A stretch of DNA of 33,281 nucleotides from Marinobacter gelidimuriae (GCF_000372805.1 NZ_KB889887.1:167-33447), one strand, 5' to 3'; shown: positions 7,474-16,256, numbered from the stretch's first letter. The notes: a model not told the origin generated them from the sequence alone. Translations and numbers: made by a program.

Positions 7474-8847
7474 GTGAGTCAATTAGCCACTAACGCCAGC
7501 ACCGGCGCCAGCCTGCCTCGCCAGCTTTACGACATGACCTGGCCGATGCTGTTCGGTGTGTTATCGCTGATGACCTTTCAGCTTACCGACAGCGCGTTTA
7601 TAGGCCAGCTTGGCCGCGACCCGCTGGCGGCACTGGGCTTTACCATTCCCATGCAGCAACTGGTCAGTGGCATGTATGTGGGCCTGGGCATTGCCACCAC
7701 CGCAGTAATTTCCCGCACTCTGGGCCAGAACAACAGCGATCGCGCGCGCCAATTAGGCGGACTGGTAGTCATAATTGGCGCTGCCCTGGTGCTGGCGCTG
7801 TGTCTGATGGTGTGGTTCGGTCAGCGCCCGATTCTGACCCTTCTGGGCGCCGAGCCTGAACTATGGCCGGTTATCCGCCAATACTGGGCGCCTTGGCTGA
7901 TTGCAGCCTGGATCGGCGCTATGGTGTATTTCGGCTACAGCCTTTGCCGCTCCCACGGCAACACCAAACTGCCCGGCGCGGTGATGGTGGCCACCAGCCT
8001 GCTCAACATCGGGTTGGACTGGCTATACATCTTTTATTTTGGCTGGGGCCTGCCCGGCGCGGCCTGGGCCACCGCCACCGCTTTTGGCCTGGGCGCTCTG
8101 GCGATCTTTCCGCTGCTGTTCAAGCGCGGCTGGCTGGGGTTTGATCTGGCCGGCCTGCAGCTGGCTCGTGCTGTACGCCAGTTGGCCAGCATTATGGCGC
8201 CGGCCATGGTCAGCCAGATGATGCCGCCAATGGCCGCGGTGCTGGCCACGGCATTAGTCGCCAGTTTTGGCTCTACTGCCGTAGCGGCCTGGGGGTTGGG
8301 GTCGCGGCTGGAGTTTTTCTCGATTGTGGTGGTGTTGGCGCTGACCATGTCGATGCCGCAAATGATCGGGCGCATGCTGGGCAGGGGTGAAATAGAGAAT
8401 GTCCGTCGCCTGGTGCGCCTGGCCGTGCGGTTTCTGGTGGTCTGGCAGCTGGCCATTGGCCTGTTGTGGCTGCTGGGATCCGGCCTGGTGACCGAATTGT
8501 TCACCACCGATGCGGAGGTGCAAAGCATTCTGGCCAGCTATCTATGGCGGGTACCGCTGAGCTACGGTGGGCTGGGCGCCTGCATGCTGATGGTGTCGGT
8601 GTGCAACGCCCTGGGGCTGCCGCTGCGGGCGCTGCTGATTTCCACCTTGCGACTGTTTCTGTGTTACCTGCCCATGCTCTGGCTGGGCAGCCAGCTTAAT
8701 GGCATTCCCGGCCTGATGACCGGCGCGCTGGTGGGCAATTTGCTGGCCGGCATGATCGCCTGGCAGCTTTACCGCGCCGGTATGACAAGGCTATCCGCAA
8801 AAAGCAGGCAAGAACCCGGCGAAGTAACTGCCCGTAATGCCGGTTAG
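7474..8847 (+). CDS. MATE-family multidrug/sodium antiporter
   Basis: 457 aa from GTG 7474, with about 12 hydrophobic segments in two MATE halves. The family exports cationic drugs or toxic metabolites in exchange for Na+ or H+. The first half opens ASLPRQLYDMTWPMLFGVLS, then TDSAFIGQLG and LAALGFTIPM, typical of the NorM/DinF-like branch. The second half repeats the pattern from about residue 225 (MAPAMVSQMMPPMAAVLATA). In-frame ATG codons at 7339 and 7411 give longer proteins. The 7339 start would lie inside the tpx terminator, and GTG 7474 gives normal family length. The start remains uncertain because no strong Shine-Dalgarno is seen. The specific substrate is unknown. Confidence 0.85.
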   Translation: MSQLATNASTGASLPRQLYDMTWPMLFGVLSLMTFQLTDSAFIGQLGRDPLAALGFTIPMQQLVSGMYVGLGIATTAVISRTLGQNNSDRARQLGGLVVIIGAALVLALCLMVWFGQRPILTLLGAEPELWPVIRQYWAPWLIAAWIGAMVYFGYSLCRSHGNTKLPGAVMVATSLLNIGLDWLYIFYFGWGLPGAAWATATAFGLGALAIFPLLFKRGWLGFDLAGLQLARAVRQLASIMAPAMVSQMMPPMAAVLATALVASFGSTAVAAWGLGSRLEFFSIVVVLALTMSMPQMIGRMLGRGEIENVRRLVRLAVRFLVVWQLAIGLLWLLGSGLVTELFTTDAEVQSILASYLWRVPLSYGGLGACMLMVSVCNALGLPLRALLISTLRLFLCYLPMLWLGSQLNGIPGLMTGALVGNLLAGMIAWQLYRAGMTRLSAKSRQEPGEVTARNAG

Positions 8848-8865
8848 GCGAACGTTAAGCGAGCC

Positions 8866-9113
8866 TCAGGCGGCGAACTTCAAGCGAAAGCTATCCGGCA
8901 TGGGCGTTACCTGTTTTTCACCATAATCAAAAAATACAAAACCGTATTTGGCCTGCGCCACTGCAGTGCCGTCCCGTTCGCGGGTTACGCGGAATACAAA
9001 ATCACCGCATCGTTACCCAAATGATTGGCACCATTGAGATCGGTGCTGCGCACTGCCAGACGAGTTTGAAAACAAAACACCTGTTCGGGAAATTCCAGTT
9101 TTATTCGAACCAC
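8866..9113 (-). pseudogene. Hotdog-fold acyl-CoA thioesterase, internally deleted
   Basis: Two pieces of a 4HBT/YbgC-like thioesterase are readable on the minus strand. The first is VRIKLEFPEQVFCFQTRLAV through TDLNGANHLGNDAV. The second, in another frame, is DFVFRVTRERDGTAVAQAKY, then GFVFFDYGEKQV, ending at a TGA at 8866-8868. The central part (helix and following strands, roughly 60-70 residues) is missing and frame is lost at the join near 9020. Intact relatives are about 140-150 aa, so this is a broken gene rather than a small one. It lies between the MATE and NUDIX/MBL genes, pointing against both. The GTG at 9113 is a guess for the original start. Confidence 0.7.
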
Positions 9114-9207
9114 AATCCATTCGCCTATGCCGAGAAATGAGGTATGTTGGCATAATCACGCAAAAATCCCAATTGCGTTATATTGACCACTGACTGCTGG
9201 TAATTTT

Positions 9208-10845
9208 ATGGATATTCGCCCCGCTGCCACTCTTGCTTTGATCCGCGATAGCGACAAGGGTCTTGAGGTGCTGCTGCTACAACGTACCTGGAAAGCCTCT
9301 TTTCTGCCGGGTTATTTCGTGTTTCCCGGCGGCGCGGTGGATGACGCCGACCAAGCCTGCCGCGCCCACATTGCCGGCCCTGACGATAGCGCCATCAGCC
9401 AGACCATGAGCCTAAGCGGGGGCGGCGCAGACTACATGGTGGCGGCATTGCGGGAATGCTTCGAAGAAGCCGGCCTGCTGCTGGCGGTTAACGATAACGG
9501 CGAACTGGTCAGCGCAGACCACCCCATTCATCAGTCACGGCAGGCATTGTTTCGCGGCGACGTGAGCTTGCAGGGGCTGTGTCTGCAACACAATCTGATT
9601 CTGCCTCTGGATCGGCTGGCTTACCTGAGCCACTGGGTAACCCCGCCGGGGCCACCGCGGCGCTTTGATACCCGCTTTTTTGTGGCGGTTACCCCAGAAA
9701 ACCAGATCGCCAGCCACGATGGCGAAGAAACCATTGACCACTTGTGGATAACCCCGCAACGGGGCCTGGCGGAATACCGCAGCGGCGAACGCCTGTTCAG
9801 CCTGCCAACCTTGCGCACCCTGCGGGTGCTGCACGATTTCACCAACACCGGCGAGGTTATGCGTTACGCCCATGCCAATCCGCCCGAGCCTTTGCCCAGC
9901 GAACCCTGGCCCGCCAGACGCCGCGATAAAACCATCGTTCTGGAACCCGACGCGCCGGCGTACGATGAAGCCCGCAAGCTTGACCCGGAAGGCGCAGGCA
10001 CCACCAACGCGGTGATTGTCCCCGGCGAGCCGGTAGAAATTGCCGCGGGCGTTATCCGCCTGACCTCACCCAACCCGGGCGTGATGACAGGGCCGGGCAC
10101 CAACACGTACCTGGTGGGCCACGATTGTTTCACCGTGATTGACCCGGGGCCGGAAGACCCCGCCCACATCGAGCGCATTCTTCAGTTAACCGGTGGCCGT
10201 GTTGATCAGGTGCTGGTAACCCACACCCATCAGGACCATTCACCGGCCGCCAGCCTGCTAAAACAACGCACCGGATGCCGGTTGATTGGCCGCACCGCAC
10301 CGGCAGGCGCGTCACAGGACAGCAGTTTCAACCCGGATGAGGAGCCCGAACACGGCGACCTGATTGCCACAGACGCCGGCATCCTGAAGGTTTTACACAC
10401 GCCGGGCCACGCATCGAATCACCTGTGTTATTTGCTGTTGGAACAGGGAATGCTGTTTTCCGGGGACCACATCATGCAGGGATCCACCGTGGTGATAAAC
10501 CCACCAGACGGCGATATGAAGGCGTACATGGATTCGCTCTATGATTTGCTAGCCGAACCGCTGAGTTTTATTGCACCTGGCCATGGCTTCGTGATGGCGC
10601 GGCCAGAGGCGACGGTAGATTATTTAATTACCCACCGATTGACCCGCGAACACAAAATTGCCCGGGTGCTGAAGAAACTGGCACCGGTCAGCCTGGAAAA
10701 GCTTACCGCCAGCGCTTATGACGACGTACCGGTGACGATTCACGGGGTGGCCGCGCGCTCGGCGCTGGCACACCTGCTAAAGCTGGAGCAGGAGGACCGC
10801 GCCAATTGCAACGACGACGTCTGGCATGCCACCCGCCATACCTGA
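9208..10845 (+). CDS. NUDIX domain fused to metallo-beta-lactamase-fold hydrolase
   Basis: 545 aa. Residues about 5-200 form a NUDIX hydrolase domain. The box keeps RECFEEAGL (83-91), but the usual first Glu seven residues before the Arg appears to be Ala, as in some CoA-pyrophosphatase-like members. Residues about 275-500 form an MBL-fold hydrolase with the metal motif HTHQDH (339-344), a further metal ligand in HTPGHASNHLCY, Asp in FSGDHIM and His in FIAPGHG. The MBL part resembles LACTB2-like proteins, some of which are nucleases. The two-domain layout suggests a detoxifying or housecleaning hydrolase of CoA- or nucleotide-linked substrates; this is an inference. The start ATG at 9208 is followed at once by a typical NUDIX strand. 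It is monocistronic. Confidence 0.85.
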   Translation: MDIRPAATLALIRDSDKGLEVLLLQRTWKASFLPGYFVFPGGAVDDADQACRAHIAGPDDSAISQTMSLSGGGADYMVAALRECFEEAGLLLAVNDNGELVSADHPIHQSRQALFRGDVSLQGLCLQHNLILPLDRLAYLSHWVTPPGPPRRFDTRFFVAVTPENQIASHDGEETIDHLWITPQRGLAEYRSGERLFSLPTLRTLRVLHDFTNTGEVMRYAHANPPEPLPSEPWPARRRDKTIVLEPDAPAYDEARKLDPEGAGTTNAVIVPGEPVEIAAGVIRLTSPNPGVMTGPGTNTYLVGHDCFTVIDPGPEDPAHIERILQLTGGRVDQVLVTHTHQDHSPAASLLKQRTGCRLIGRTAPAGASQDSSFNPDEEPEHGDLIATDAGILKVLHTPGHASNHLCYLLLEQGMLFSGDHIMQGSTVVINPPDGDMKAYMDSLYDLLAEPLSFIAPGHGFVMARPEATVDYLITHRLTREHKIARVLKKLAPVSLEKLTASAYDDVPVTIHGVAARSALAHLLKLEQEDRANCNDDVWHATRHT

Positions 10846-11076
10846 TTACGCCGATACCGGGCGCAGAAGGTTCATGGGCTCGACTCCTTGTTTGATGACA
10901 AAAGCATGCTACTGAAATATTCGTTCAATCCGCCACCTATCATCCCAAATCCGGCGAAGGCTTCATGAAAACGGTATTAAACCTTTGTCACAGCCATATC
11001 AACCATCTATAAAGCGCTCTAATCTGTCTACCTTCAGGCTCGGCAAAAGCCGGAAGTCACGATTACAAGAGGTAGT
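10846..11076. promoter_or_regulatory. Intergenic region with sigma-70 promoter for a small ORF
   Basis: A near-consensus promoter is visible: -35 TTGTCA at 10985-10990, a 17-base spacer, and -10 TATAAA at 11008-11013. Transcription would start near 11020 and reach the small ORF at 11077. A short CGGC-AAAA-GCCG hairpin lies at about 11041-11053 in the leader. The part before 10980 shows nothing recognisable. Confidence 0.55.
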
Positions 11077-11238
11077 ATGGCCAGCAAACACAGGGTGATG
11101 ATGGCATTTTGGCAGCACTTGGCCAGGCGTTCTCTGGCAAGCGCCATAGTTGTGGCGGGCGCTTACCACCTGGGTACCAAAGCTGACAGCCCGGGATTTC
11201 ACACCAGCGGTGACGACCTCATCGACAACGATGGTTAA
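11077..11238 (+). CDS. Small protein (53 aa) with one hydrophobic segment, unknown function
   Basis: ATG at 11077 preceded by AAGAGG at a good distance, ending TAA at 11236-11238. The protein has a basic N-terminus (MASKHRVMMAFWQHLARR), a hydrophobic stretch (SLASAIVVAGAYHLG), then a polar acidic tail (SGDDLIDNDG). This resembles a small single-span inner-membrane protein with the N-terminus inside. A clear sigma-70-like promoter lies 65-90 bases upstream, which supports a real gene. It is convergent with the PatB-type gene, with only 27 bases between stops. I do not recognise the family. The opposite-strand frame here (10999-11202) lacks such signals. Confidence 0.5.
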   Translation: MASKHRVMMAFWQHLARRSLASAIVVAGAYHLGTKADSPGFHTSGDDLIDNDG

Positions 11239-11265
11239 GCCACCACCCCACCATTCATCGTGAAT

Positions 11266-12462
11266 CTACTGCCGAGCGCTAAGCGCCGCCTGGATACGCT
11301 CGATCACCTGCTCCAGGGTGGCTCGCGGGCAGCCGATGTTCAGGCGCATAAAACCGCTGCCATTGGCGCCAAACGAGCTACCCGGATTCATACCCACACC
11401 GGCCTGCTGCACAAACAGGCGTTTCAGGCCGGTGTCGTCTAACCCCAGTGCGCGGCAGTCCAGCCACATCAGATAGGTGCCCTCGGGGGCGCTCACTTCT
11501 ATGCCCGGCAGGCGCTGGGCAACCTGGTTCACCACAAAGTCGCGGTTGGCCTGCAGGTAATCCATCAACTGGTCCAGCCAGGGGCCGCCGTGGCGGTAAC
11601 CGGCTTCGAAACCGGTTACGCTGAACGGATTGCTCTGGGGCATGTGGAACGATTCCAGCACATCCGCCATTTTCTGCCGAAGCCCGCTGTCTGCAATCAC
11701 CATGGCCGACAAACCAAGGCCGGGGATGTTGAAGGTTTTACTAGGGGCAATGGCGCTGATCAACTGGTCGTCGGGGCGCGCAAGGGCCGCTAGCATACGG
11801 TGGCGGTGGCTGTCGGAAAACACCAGGTCGCAATGAATTTCATCGCTCAACAGCACCAGGTTGTGGCGTCGGCAAATGTCGAGCACCGCCGTCAGTTCGG
11901 CTTCAGACCACACCCGCCCGATTGGGTTATGGGGCGAACACAAAACCAGCATCTTTGCCTGCGGGCGCGCTGCACATTGCTCCAGGTGGGCCAGATTCAT
12001 GCGGTAGTACAAGCTGCCGTCTTCCTGCTTTTCCGCCAGCAGCGGATTTTCCAGAACCTGGCGCCCGGTTTGTCGCACCGAACTGAAAAACGGCGGGTAT
12101 ACTGGCGGCTGTATAATCACTTCGTCGCCCGGATCGGTACACGCCATACACGCGGCATTTAACGAGGGCACGACACCCGGTGCCATCAGCACCCATTCAC
12201 GCTCGAAACTCCATTGGTGACGCTGGCGAAACCAGTCGCCCATGGCGCTGTAAAGGCTGTCGGGGAACATCGTGTAACCGTATACCGGGTGCCGGGCGCG
12301 CTCGCTGAGCGCGTCGGTCACTGCTTGCGGCGCGGCAAAATCCATATCGGCTACCCAAACCGGCAGGACATCGGCGCGGCCAAACACCGCTTCGCGGGCG
12401 TCCAATTTTACCGCATGGGTGTTTTCCCGGTTTACCGGCTGATCAAAATCTGTGTGGGACAC
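11266..12462 (-). CDS. MalY/PatB-type PLP-dependent cystathionine beta-lyase
   Basis: 398 aa. A fold-type I aminotransferase of the MalY/PatB family, which cleaves carbon-sulfur bonds of cystathionine or cysteine derivatives to give homocysteine or a thiol, pyruvate and ammonia. The PLP lysine is Lys242 in IAPSKTFNIPGL, with the Asp of LLSDEIHCDL (Asp207) contacting the pyridine nitrogen. The N-terminal VWVADMDFAAP and PGVVPSLNAA motifs are characteristic. It starts with GTG at 12462 behind GGGAG. It is transcribed alone toward the small ORF. MalY of E. coli also represses the maltose system, but nothing here suggests that role. It may support methionine synthesis or thiol metabolism. Confidence 0.9.
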   Translation of the reverse strand: MSHTDFDQPVNRENTHAVKLDAREAVFGRADVLPVWVADMDFAAPQAVTDALSERARHPVYGYTMFPDSLYSAMGDWFRQRHQWSFEREWVLMAPGVVPSLNAACMACTDPGDEVIIQPPVYPPFFSSVRQTGRQVLENPLLAEKQEDGSLYYRMNLAHLEQCAARPQAKMLVLCSPHNPIGRVWSEAELTAVLDICRRHNLVLLSDEIHCDLVFSDSHRHRMLAALARPDDQLISAIAPSKTFNIPGLGLSAMVIADSGLRQKMADVLESFHMPQSNPFSVTGFEAGYRHGGPWLDQLMDYLQANRDFVVNQVAQRLPGIEVSAPEGTYLMWLDCRALGLDDTGLKRLFVQQAGVGMNPGSSFGANGSGFMRLNIGCPRATLEQVIERIQAALSARQ

Positions 12463-12581
12463 AGGTCACTCCCTGAAATTGCCACAAGCAAGGTCGTTCG
12501 CCGTTGCGAGCCTGACTCAAACTTGAGGTTATAGTTGATTGATAGCAAAGTATCAGCATACATCACAAGGCCCCGTAATCC

Positions 12582-13474
12582 ATGTCTCAAACCGCCGTCA
12601 TTATTCGCACTTCCCGCCCCAACTTTCTGGTGATGGCCCCGCTGTGTGTGGGTCTGGGAGTTGCGCTGGCCTGGCGGCTGCCAGGAGCTCCGCCGCCCAT
12701 CTTAGACACCCTATTGGTGTTCATGGGTGCGCTGCTGGCCCACGCCGCGGTGAATATGCTGAATGAATACGAGGATTTTACCTCCGGACTGGATTTGCAC
12801 ACCCGCCGTACGCCGTTTTCAGGCGGCAGCGGCGCCCTGCCACAGCTGCCGTCGGCGGCGCGCTCCGTTTTACTGGGAGCACTGGTTACATTGGGTCTGG
12901 TAGTGGTTATTGGCTTGTATTTTTTATCGCAACGGGGCTTGCCGATGCTGATACTGGGGGGGCTGGCGTTGCTCTGGTGATCACCTACACCCGCTGGATT
13001 ACCCGTTCGCCCCTGCTGTGTCTGCTGGCGCCCGGGCTGGGGTTTGGCCCGGTGATGGTACTGGGGACGCTGGTAGCGCTGGGGGCGCCGATCAACGCCG
13101 CGGCCGTCGCGATGTCTGTTATCAGTCTGCTGCTGGTAAGCACACTGCTTTTGATGAACCAGATTCCCGACGCCGAAGCCGATCGCCGTGGCGGCCGTTA
13201 TCACGCGGTGATCGTGCTGGGCGTTTATAAAGCTGCGTGGCTGGCAGGAGCCATGCTACTGGCCAGTTATGGCGTACTCGCGCTGGCTCTGGTCAGCGGC
13301 TGGTTGCCGCCAGCAACGGCGCTGGGTTTTATAACTTTGCCGCTGGCGTTATGGATTACCTTTAAATTACCCCAGGTAGCCGACGATCATCACCGCCTAC
13401 CGCCGGTTCTGGCCATGAACGTAGCAGGCCTGCTTGCCACACTGGCTTTGCTGATTATCGGGCTGAGCATGTAA
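12582..13474 (+). pseudogene. UbiA-family prenyltransferase, frameshifted at a G7 run
   Basis: Two overlapping frames together make one UbiA-type integral membrane prenyltransferase of about 297 aa. The first (12582-12980) carries the first Asp-rich motif (NMLNEYEDFTSGLD) and ends at TGA 12978-12980. The second continues from VALVITYTRWITRSP to the stop at 13474 and holds the second motif (NQIPDAEADRRGG). The frames would join at a run of seven G (12956-12962); one more G restores a continuous frame. Such enzymes attach isoprenoid chains to aromatic acceptors such as naphthoate or hydroxybenzoate. The second part could be translated from GTG 12977, which overlaps the TGA, so coupled split expression is possible. 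True mutation, slippage and sequence error cannot be told apart here. Confidence 0.75.
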
Positions 13475-13600
13475 CGGGAGGCGGTGATCACGCCCTCAGC
13501 TCGTTTCAGTGTTGCTGACTGTCGCTGTTTGTTACAGTATTTAATCGATATCACAAATCGTTACAGGGCGCAGAGTGCGACCCGCTCTACAGGGGCCTGC

Positions 13601-13657
13601 TATAGTGTATGTTCCGGGCATCATGAGTTGTTCCGGACATTTTTCATTGTGACAAGG
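13601..13657 (+). promoter_or_regulatory. fadE promoter region with direct repeat TGTTCCGG
   Basis: TATAGT at 13601-13606 is a possible -10. Just after it, TGTTCCGG occurs at 13610-13617 and again at 13629-13636, a 19-base period. This would place both repeats on one DNA face in the early transcribed region, suiting a repressor. AAGGAG at 13652-13657 is the fadE ribosome site. The regulator is not identified. Confidence 0.4.
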
Positions 13658-13664
13658 AGTTGCC

Positions 13665-16166
13665 ATGAGTGTTGTGCTTCTGTTGTTGAGCGCGCTGGTA
13701 CTGATTTACCTCAGTATTGGCGGAAAGACGGCCAGCGTTGTGCTGAGCGTTGCTACGCTGATTGGCCTGGCCCAAGACGACTGGCATCTGGTCAGCTTTA
13801 TCGTCGGCGGGCTGGCCCTGGCTTTGGCGTTAATTCTGCTGAACTCCAGCGATCTGCGACTCAATAAGTTCAGCAGGCCTTTGCTGAACTGGGTGCGCTC
13901 ACGCTTGCCGCAATTGTCGGATACCGAAGCCGAAGCGCTGAAGTCCGGCTCGGTGGATTGGGACGGCGAGCTGTTTTCCGGCAAGCCACAGTGGTCGAAA
14001 CTGCTGGGCGCAAAGCCGGCGCACCTGAACAGCGAAGAACAGGCGTTTCTGGATGGCCCGGTAGAGGAACTCTGCGCCATGCTGAACGACTGGGAAATCA
14101 CCCACGAGCATTACGATTTGCCCGAAAAAGTTTGGGCGTTCATACGCGGTAACGGCTTTTTCGGGCTGGTCATACCCAAAAAAGACGGCGGCATGGGATT
14201 TTCAAACACCGCGCACTCCGAAATCGTGATGAAAATATCCACCCGCAGCGTGTCAACCGCGGTCACCGTGATGGTGCCCAACTCTCTTGGGCCCGGTGAG
14301 CTGTTGATGCACTATGGTACCGATGCCCAAAAGCAGCATTATCTGCCACGTTTGGCCGGCGGCCAGGAAATTCCCTGTTTTGCTCTGACATCACCGGTGG
14401 CAGGCTCGGATGCCGGCGCTATTCCAGACAAAGGCATTGTGTGCAAAGGCCAGTGGAAGGGCGAAGAAGTACTGGGCCTGAAAGTCACCTGGAACAAGCG
14501 CTACATCACGCTAGCGCCGGTGGCCACCCTGATTGGGCTGGCCATCAAAGTGTATGATCCAGACGCCCTGTTGGGCGACAACGCCGATATTGGTGTGACC
14601 TGTGTGATGGTGCCGCGGGAAACCGATGGCGTTCACGCCGGCGCCCGCCACTTGCCGATGAACACGGTGTTCATGAACGGCCCGACCTGGGGCAACGACG
14701 TATTTATTCCCATGGATCAGGTGATCGGCGGCCAGGACATGCTGGGCAAAGGCTGGACCATGCTGCTGGAATGCCTGTCCATAGGTCGTTCTATTTCGCT
14801 GCCGGCTTTGGGCACAGGCGCCGGCAAAGTTGCCAGCCTGGCCACCGGTTCTTACGCCCTGACCCGAGAACAATTCGGCCGCTCTATCAGCCAGTTTGAA
14901 GGCGTGCAAGAAGCGCTGGAACCCATCGCCGGTTACACCTGGATGATGGACGCTGCGCGCTTGCTCACGGCAGGTATGCTGGACCGCGGCGTACGCCCGG
15001 CCGTGCCTTCTGCGCTGCTGAAATACCGCAACACCGACCTGATGCGCATTGTGATCAACCACGCCATGGACGTCGTTGCCGGCCGCGGCGTTATTACCGG
15101 GCCACGCAACTTCCTGGCCCGCGCCTACCAAGCTATACCCATCGGTATCACCGTAGAAGGCGCCAACATTCTTACCCGCAGCCTGATGGTGTTTGGCCAA
15201 GGCGCCATCCGCTGCCATCCGTTTATTGTTGACGAAATCGCCGCGGCTGGCATGGAAGACCAAAATCAGGCCGCCAAAAAGTTCGATGGCGTTTTCTACA
15301 GCCACCTGGCACACACCACCCGCAACGGTTTGCGCGCACTGGTGCTGGGCCTGACCGGCGGCCTGGCCGAACCGGTGCCGCGCCAAGGCAACCTGAAACC
15401 TTACTACCGCCAACTGGCGCGCTTTTCGGCGGCCCTTGCGCTGATGACCGATGTTACGCTGCTTTCCGTAGGCGGCGGCCTGAAGGCTCGCCAGCGCCTG
15501 TCCGGGCGCATGGCCGACTGCCTGGTACAGCTGTATTACGCCACCGCAGTGATCAAACAATGGCACGAAGAAGGCTATCCGGAAGAACAGCGCCACATGG
15601 TGGAATGGTGCCTGAAAACCTGCCTGCGCGATTTGCAGGGTTCCATGCGTGAAGCCATCATCAACTTCCCGGTTCCAGCCCTGCGCTGGCCCCTGCGATT
15701 GTTGGTGTTCCCCTTGGGCGCGACGGGCCTGAATGGCCCCGACGACCGCCTGGGCACCAAAGTGGCCGCCAGCATTGTAGAAGACACACCGCTGCGCCAG
15801 CGCATTCACCGCGGCGCCTATATACCCACAGACAGCAGCGACTCTCTGGGCAGGGTGTTGAACGCCTACCGTCTGGCCAACGAAACCACCGACATGCGCG
15901 CTCGCTTGCACCAAGCTATTCGAGACCGCGATGAAGACGACCTGGACGGCATTGCCCTGCTGATGGGCCACGAACGCAAACAGCTGGTCGACTGGGCCTG
16001 CGCCCAAGGCGTAGTGAAAGCCAATGAGTGCGAAAAACTGGAAGAGGCACTCACCGCGCTCTACGACGTTATTCGCGTGGATGCGTTTGACAGCGACGGC
16101 CTGAAAGAGCTGTCAAAGTGCGCCACTGGCAAACGCAAAGTGGTCGAACGCCCCGCAGGACACTGA
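13665..16166 (+). CDS. fadE: Acyl-CoA dehydrogenase FadE
   Basis: 833 aa, matching the large membrane-linked FadE type (about 815 aa in E. coli). It catalyses the first oxidation step of fatty acid beta-oxidation, acyl-CoA to trans-2-enoyl-CoA, with FAD. The first 60 residues contain two hydrophobic segments (VVLLLLSALVLIYLSI and SFIVGGLALALALILLN) that would anchor it to the inner membrane. The dehydrogenase core follows from about residue 120: GFFGLVIPKKDGGMGFS, then PCFALTSPVAGSDAG for the flavin region, and REQFGRSISQFEGVQEALEP. The C-terminal part (about 590-833) is the extension specific to FadE. A good Shine-Dalgarno precedes the ATG. A 498-codon frame on the opposite strand is its shadow. 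It is probably monocistronic, given the terminator-like hairpin downstream. Confidence 0.95.
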   Translation: MSVVLLLLSALVLIYLSIGGKTASVVLSVATLIGLAQDDWHLVSFIVGGLALALALILLNSSDLRLNKFSRPLLNWVRSRLPQLSDTEAEALKSGSVDWDGELFSGKPQWSKLLGAKPAHLNSEEQAFLDGPVEELCAMLNDWEITHEHYDLPEKVWAFIRGNGFFGLVIPKKDGGMGFSNTAHSEIVMKISTRSVSTAVTVMVPNSLGPGELLMHYGTDAQKQHYLPRLAGGQEIPCFALTSPVAGSDAGAIPDKGIVCKGQWKGEEVLGLKVTWNKRYITLAPVATLIGLAIKVYDPDALLGDNADIGVTCVMVPRETDGVHAGARHLPMNTVFMNGPTWGNDVFIPMDQVIGGQDMLGKGWTMLLECLSIGRSISLPALGTGAGKVASLATGSYALTREQFGRSISQFEGVQEALEPIAGYTWMMDAARLLTAGMLDRGVRPAVPSALLKYRNTDLMRIVINHAMDVVAGRGVITGPRNFLARAYQAIPIGITVEGANILTRSLMVFGQGAIRCHPFIVDEIAAAGMEDQNQAAKKFDGVFYSHLAHTTRNGLRALVLGLTGGLAEPVPRQGNLKPYYRQLARFSAALALMTDVTLLSVGGGLKARQRLSGRMADCLVQLYYATAVIKQWHEEGYPEEQRHMVEWCLKTCLRDLQGSMREAIINFPVPALRWPLRLLVFPLGATGLNGPDDRLGTKVAASIVEDTPLRQRIHRGAYIPTDSSDSLGRVLNAYRLANETTDMRARLHQAIRDRDEDDLDGIALLMGHERKQLVDWACAQGVVKANECEKLEEALTALYDVIRVDAFDSDGLKELSKCATGKRKVVERPAGH

Positions 16167-16171
16167 TCGCT

Positions 16172-16210
16172 GAGCCGGCAATCCCACAAAGATTGCCGGC
16201 TCCTTCATTT
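16172..16210 (+). terminator. Terminator-like hairpin after fadE
   Basis: A perfect 12-bp stem GAGCCGGCAATC (16172-16183) / GATTGCCGGCTC (16191-16202) with a 7-base loop. The following tract (CTTCATTT) is only moderately T-rich. It lies 5 bases after the fadE stop. Confidence 0.65.
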
Positions 16211-16228
16211 CGATAGCTTAGTTATTAA

Positions 16229-16256
16229 ATAGGTACTTACATATTAGATAGGTACT
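16229..16256. promoter_or_regulatory. Direct repeat ATAGGTACT upstream of EamA-type gene
   Basis: ATAGGTACT at 16229-16237 is repeated exactly at 16248-16256, a 19-base period, in AT-rich DNA about 75-100 bases before the transporter ATG. The core GGTACT includes the GTAC palindrome. This looks like a tandem operator; the regulator is unknown. Confidence 0.4.

Noticed and set aside
8034..8528. 164-codon minus-strand frame within the MATE gene
   Set aside because: A shadow of the MATE frame, low-complexity Ser/Thr/Arg-rich, no start signal.
14511..16007. 498-codon open frame on the minus strand opposite fadE
   Set aside because: It is a mirror of the FadE coding frame; composition is rich in Gln/His/Ala/Gly with no recognisable domain, and no promoter or ribosome site was seen.
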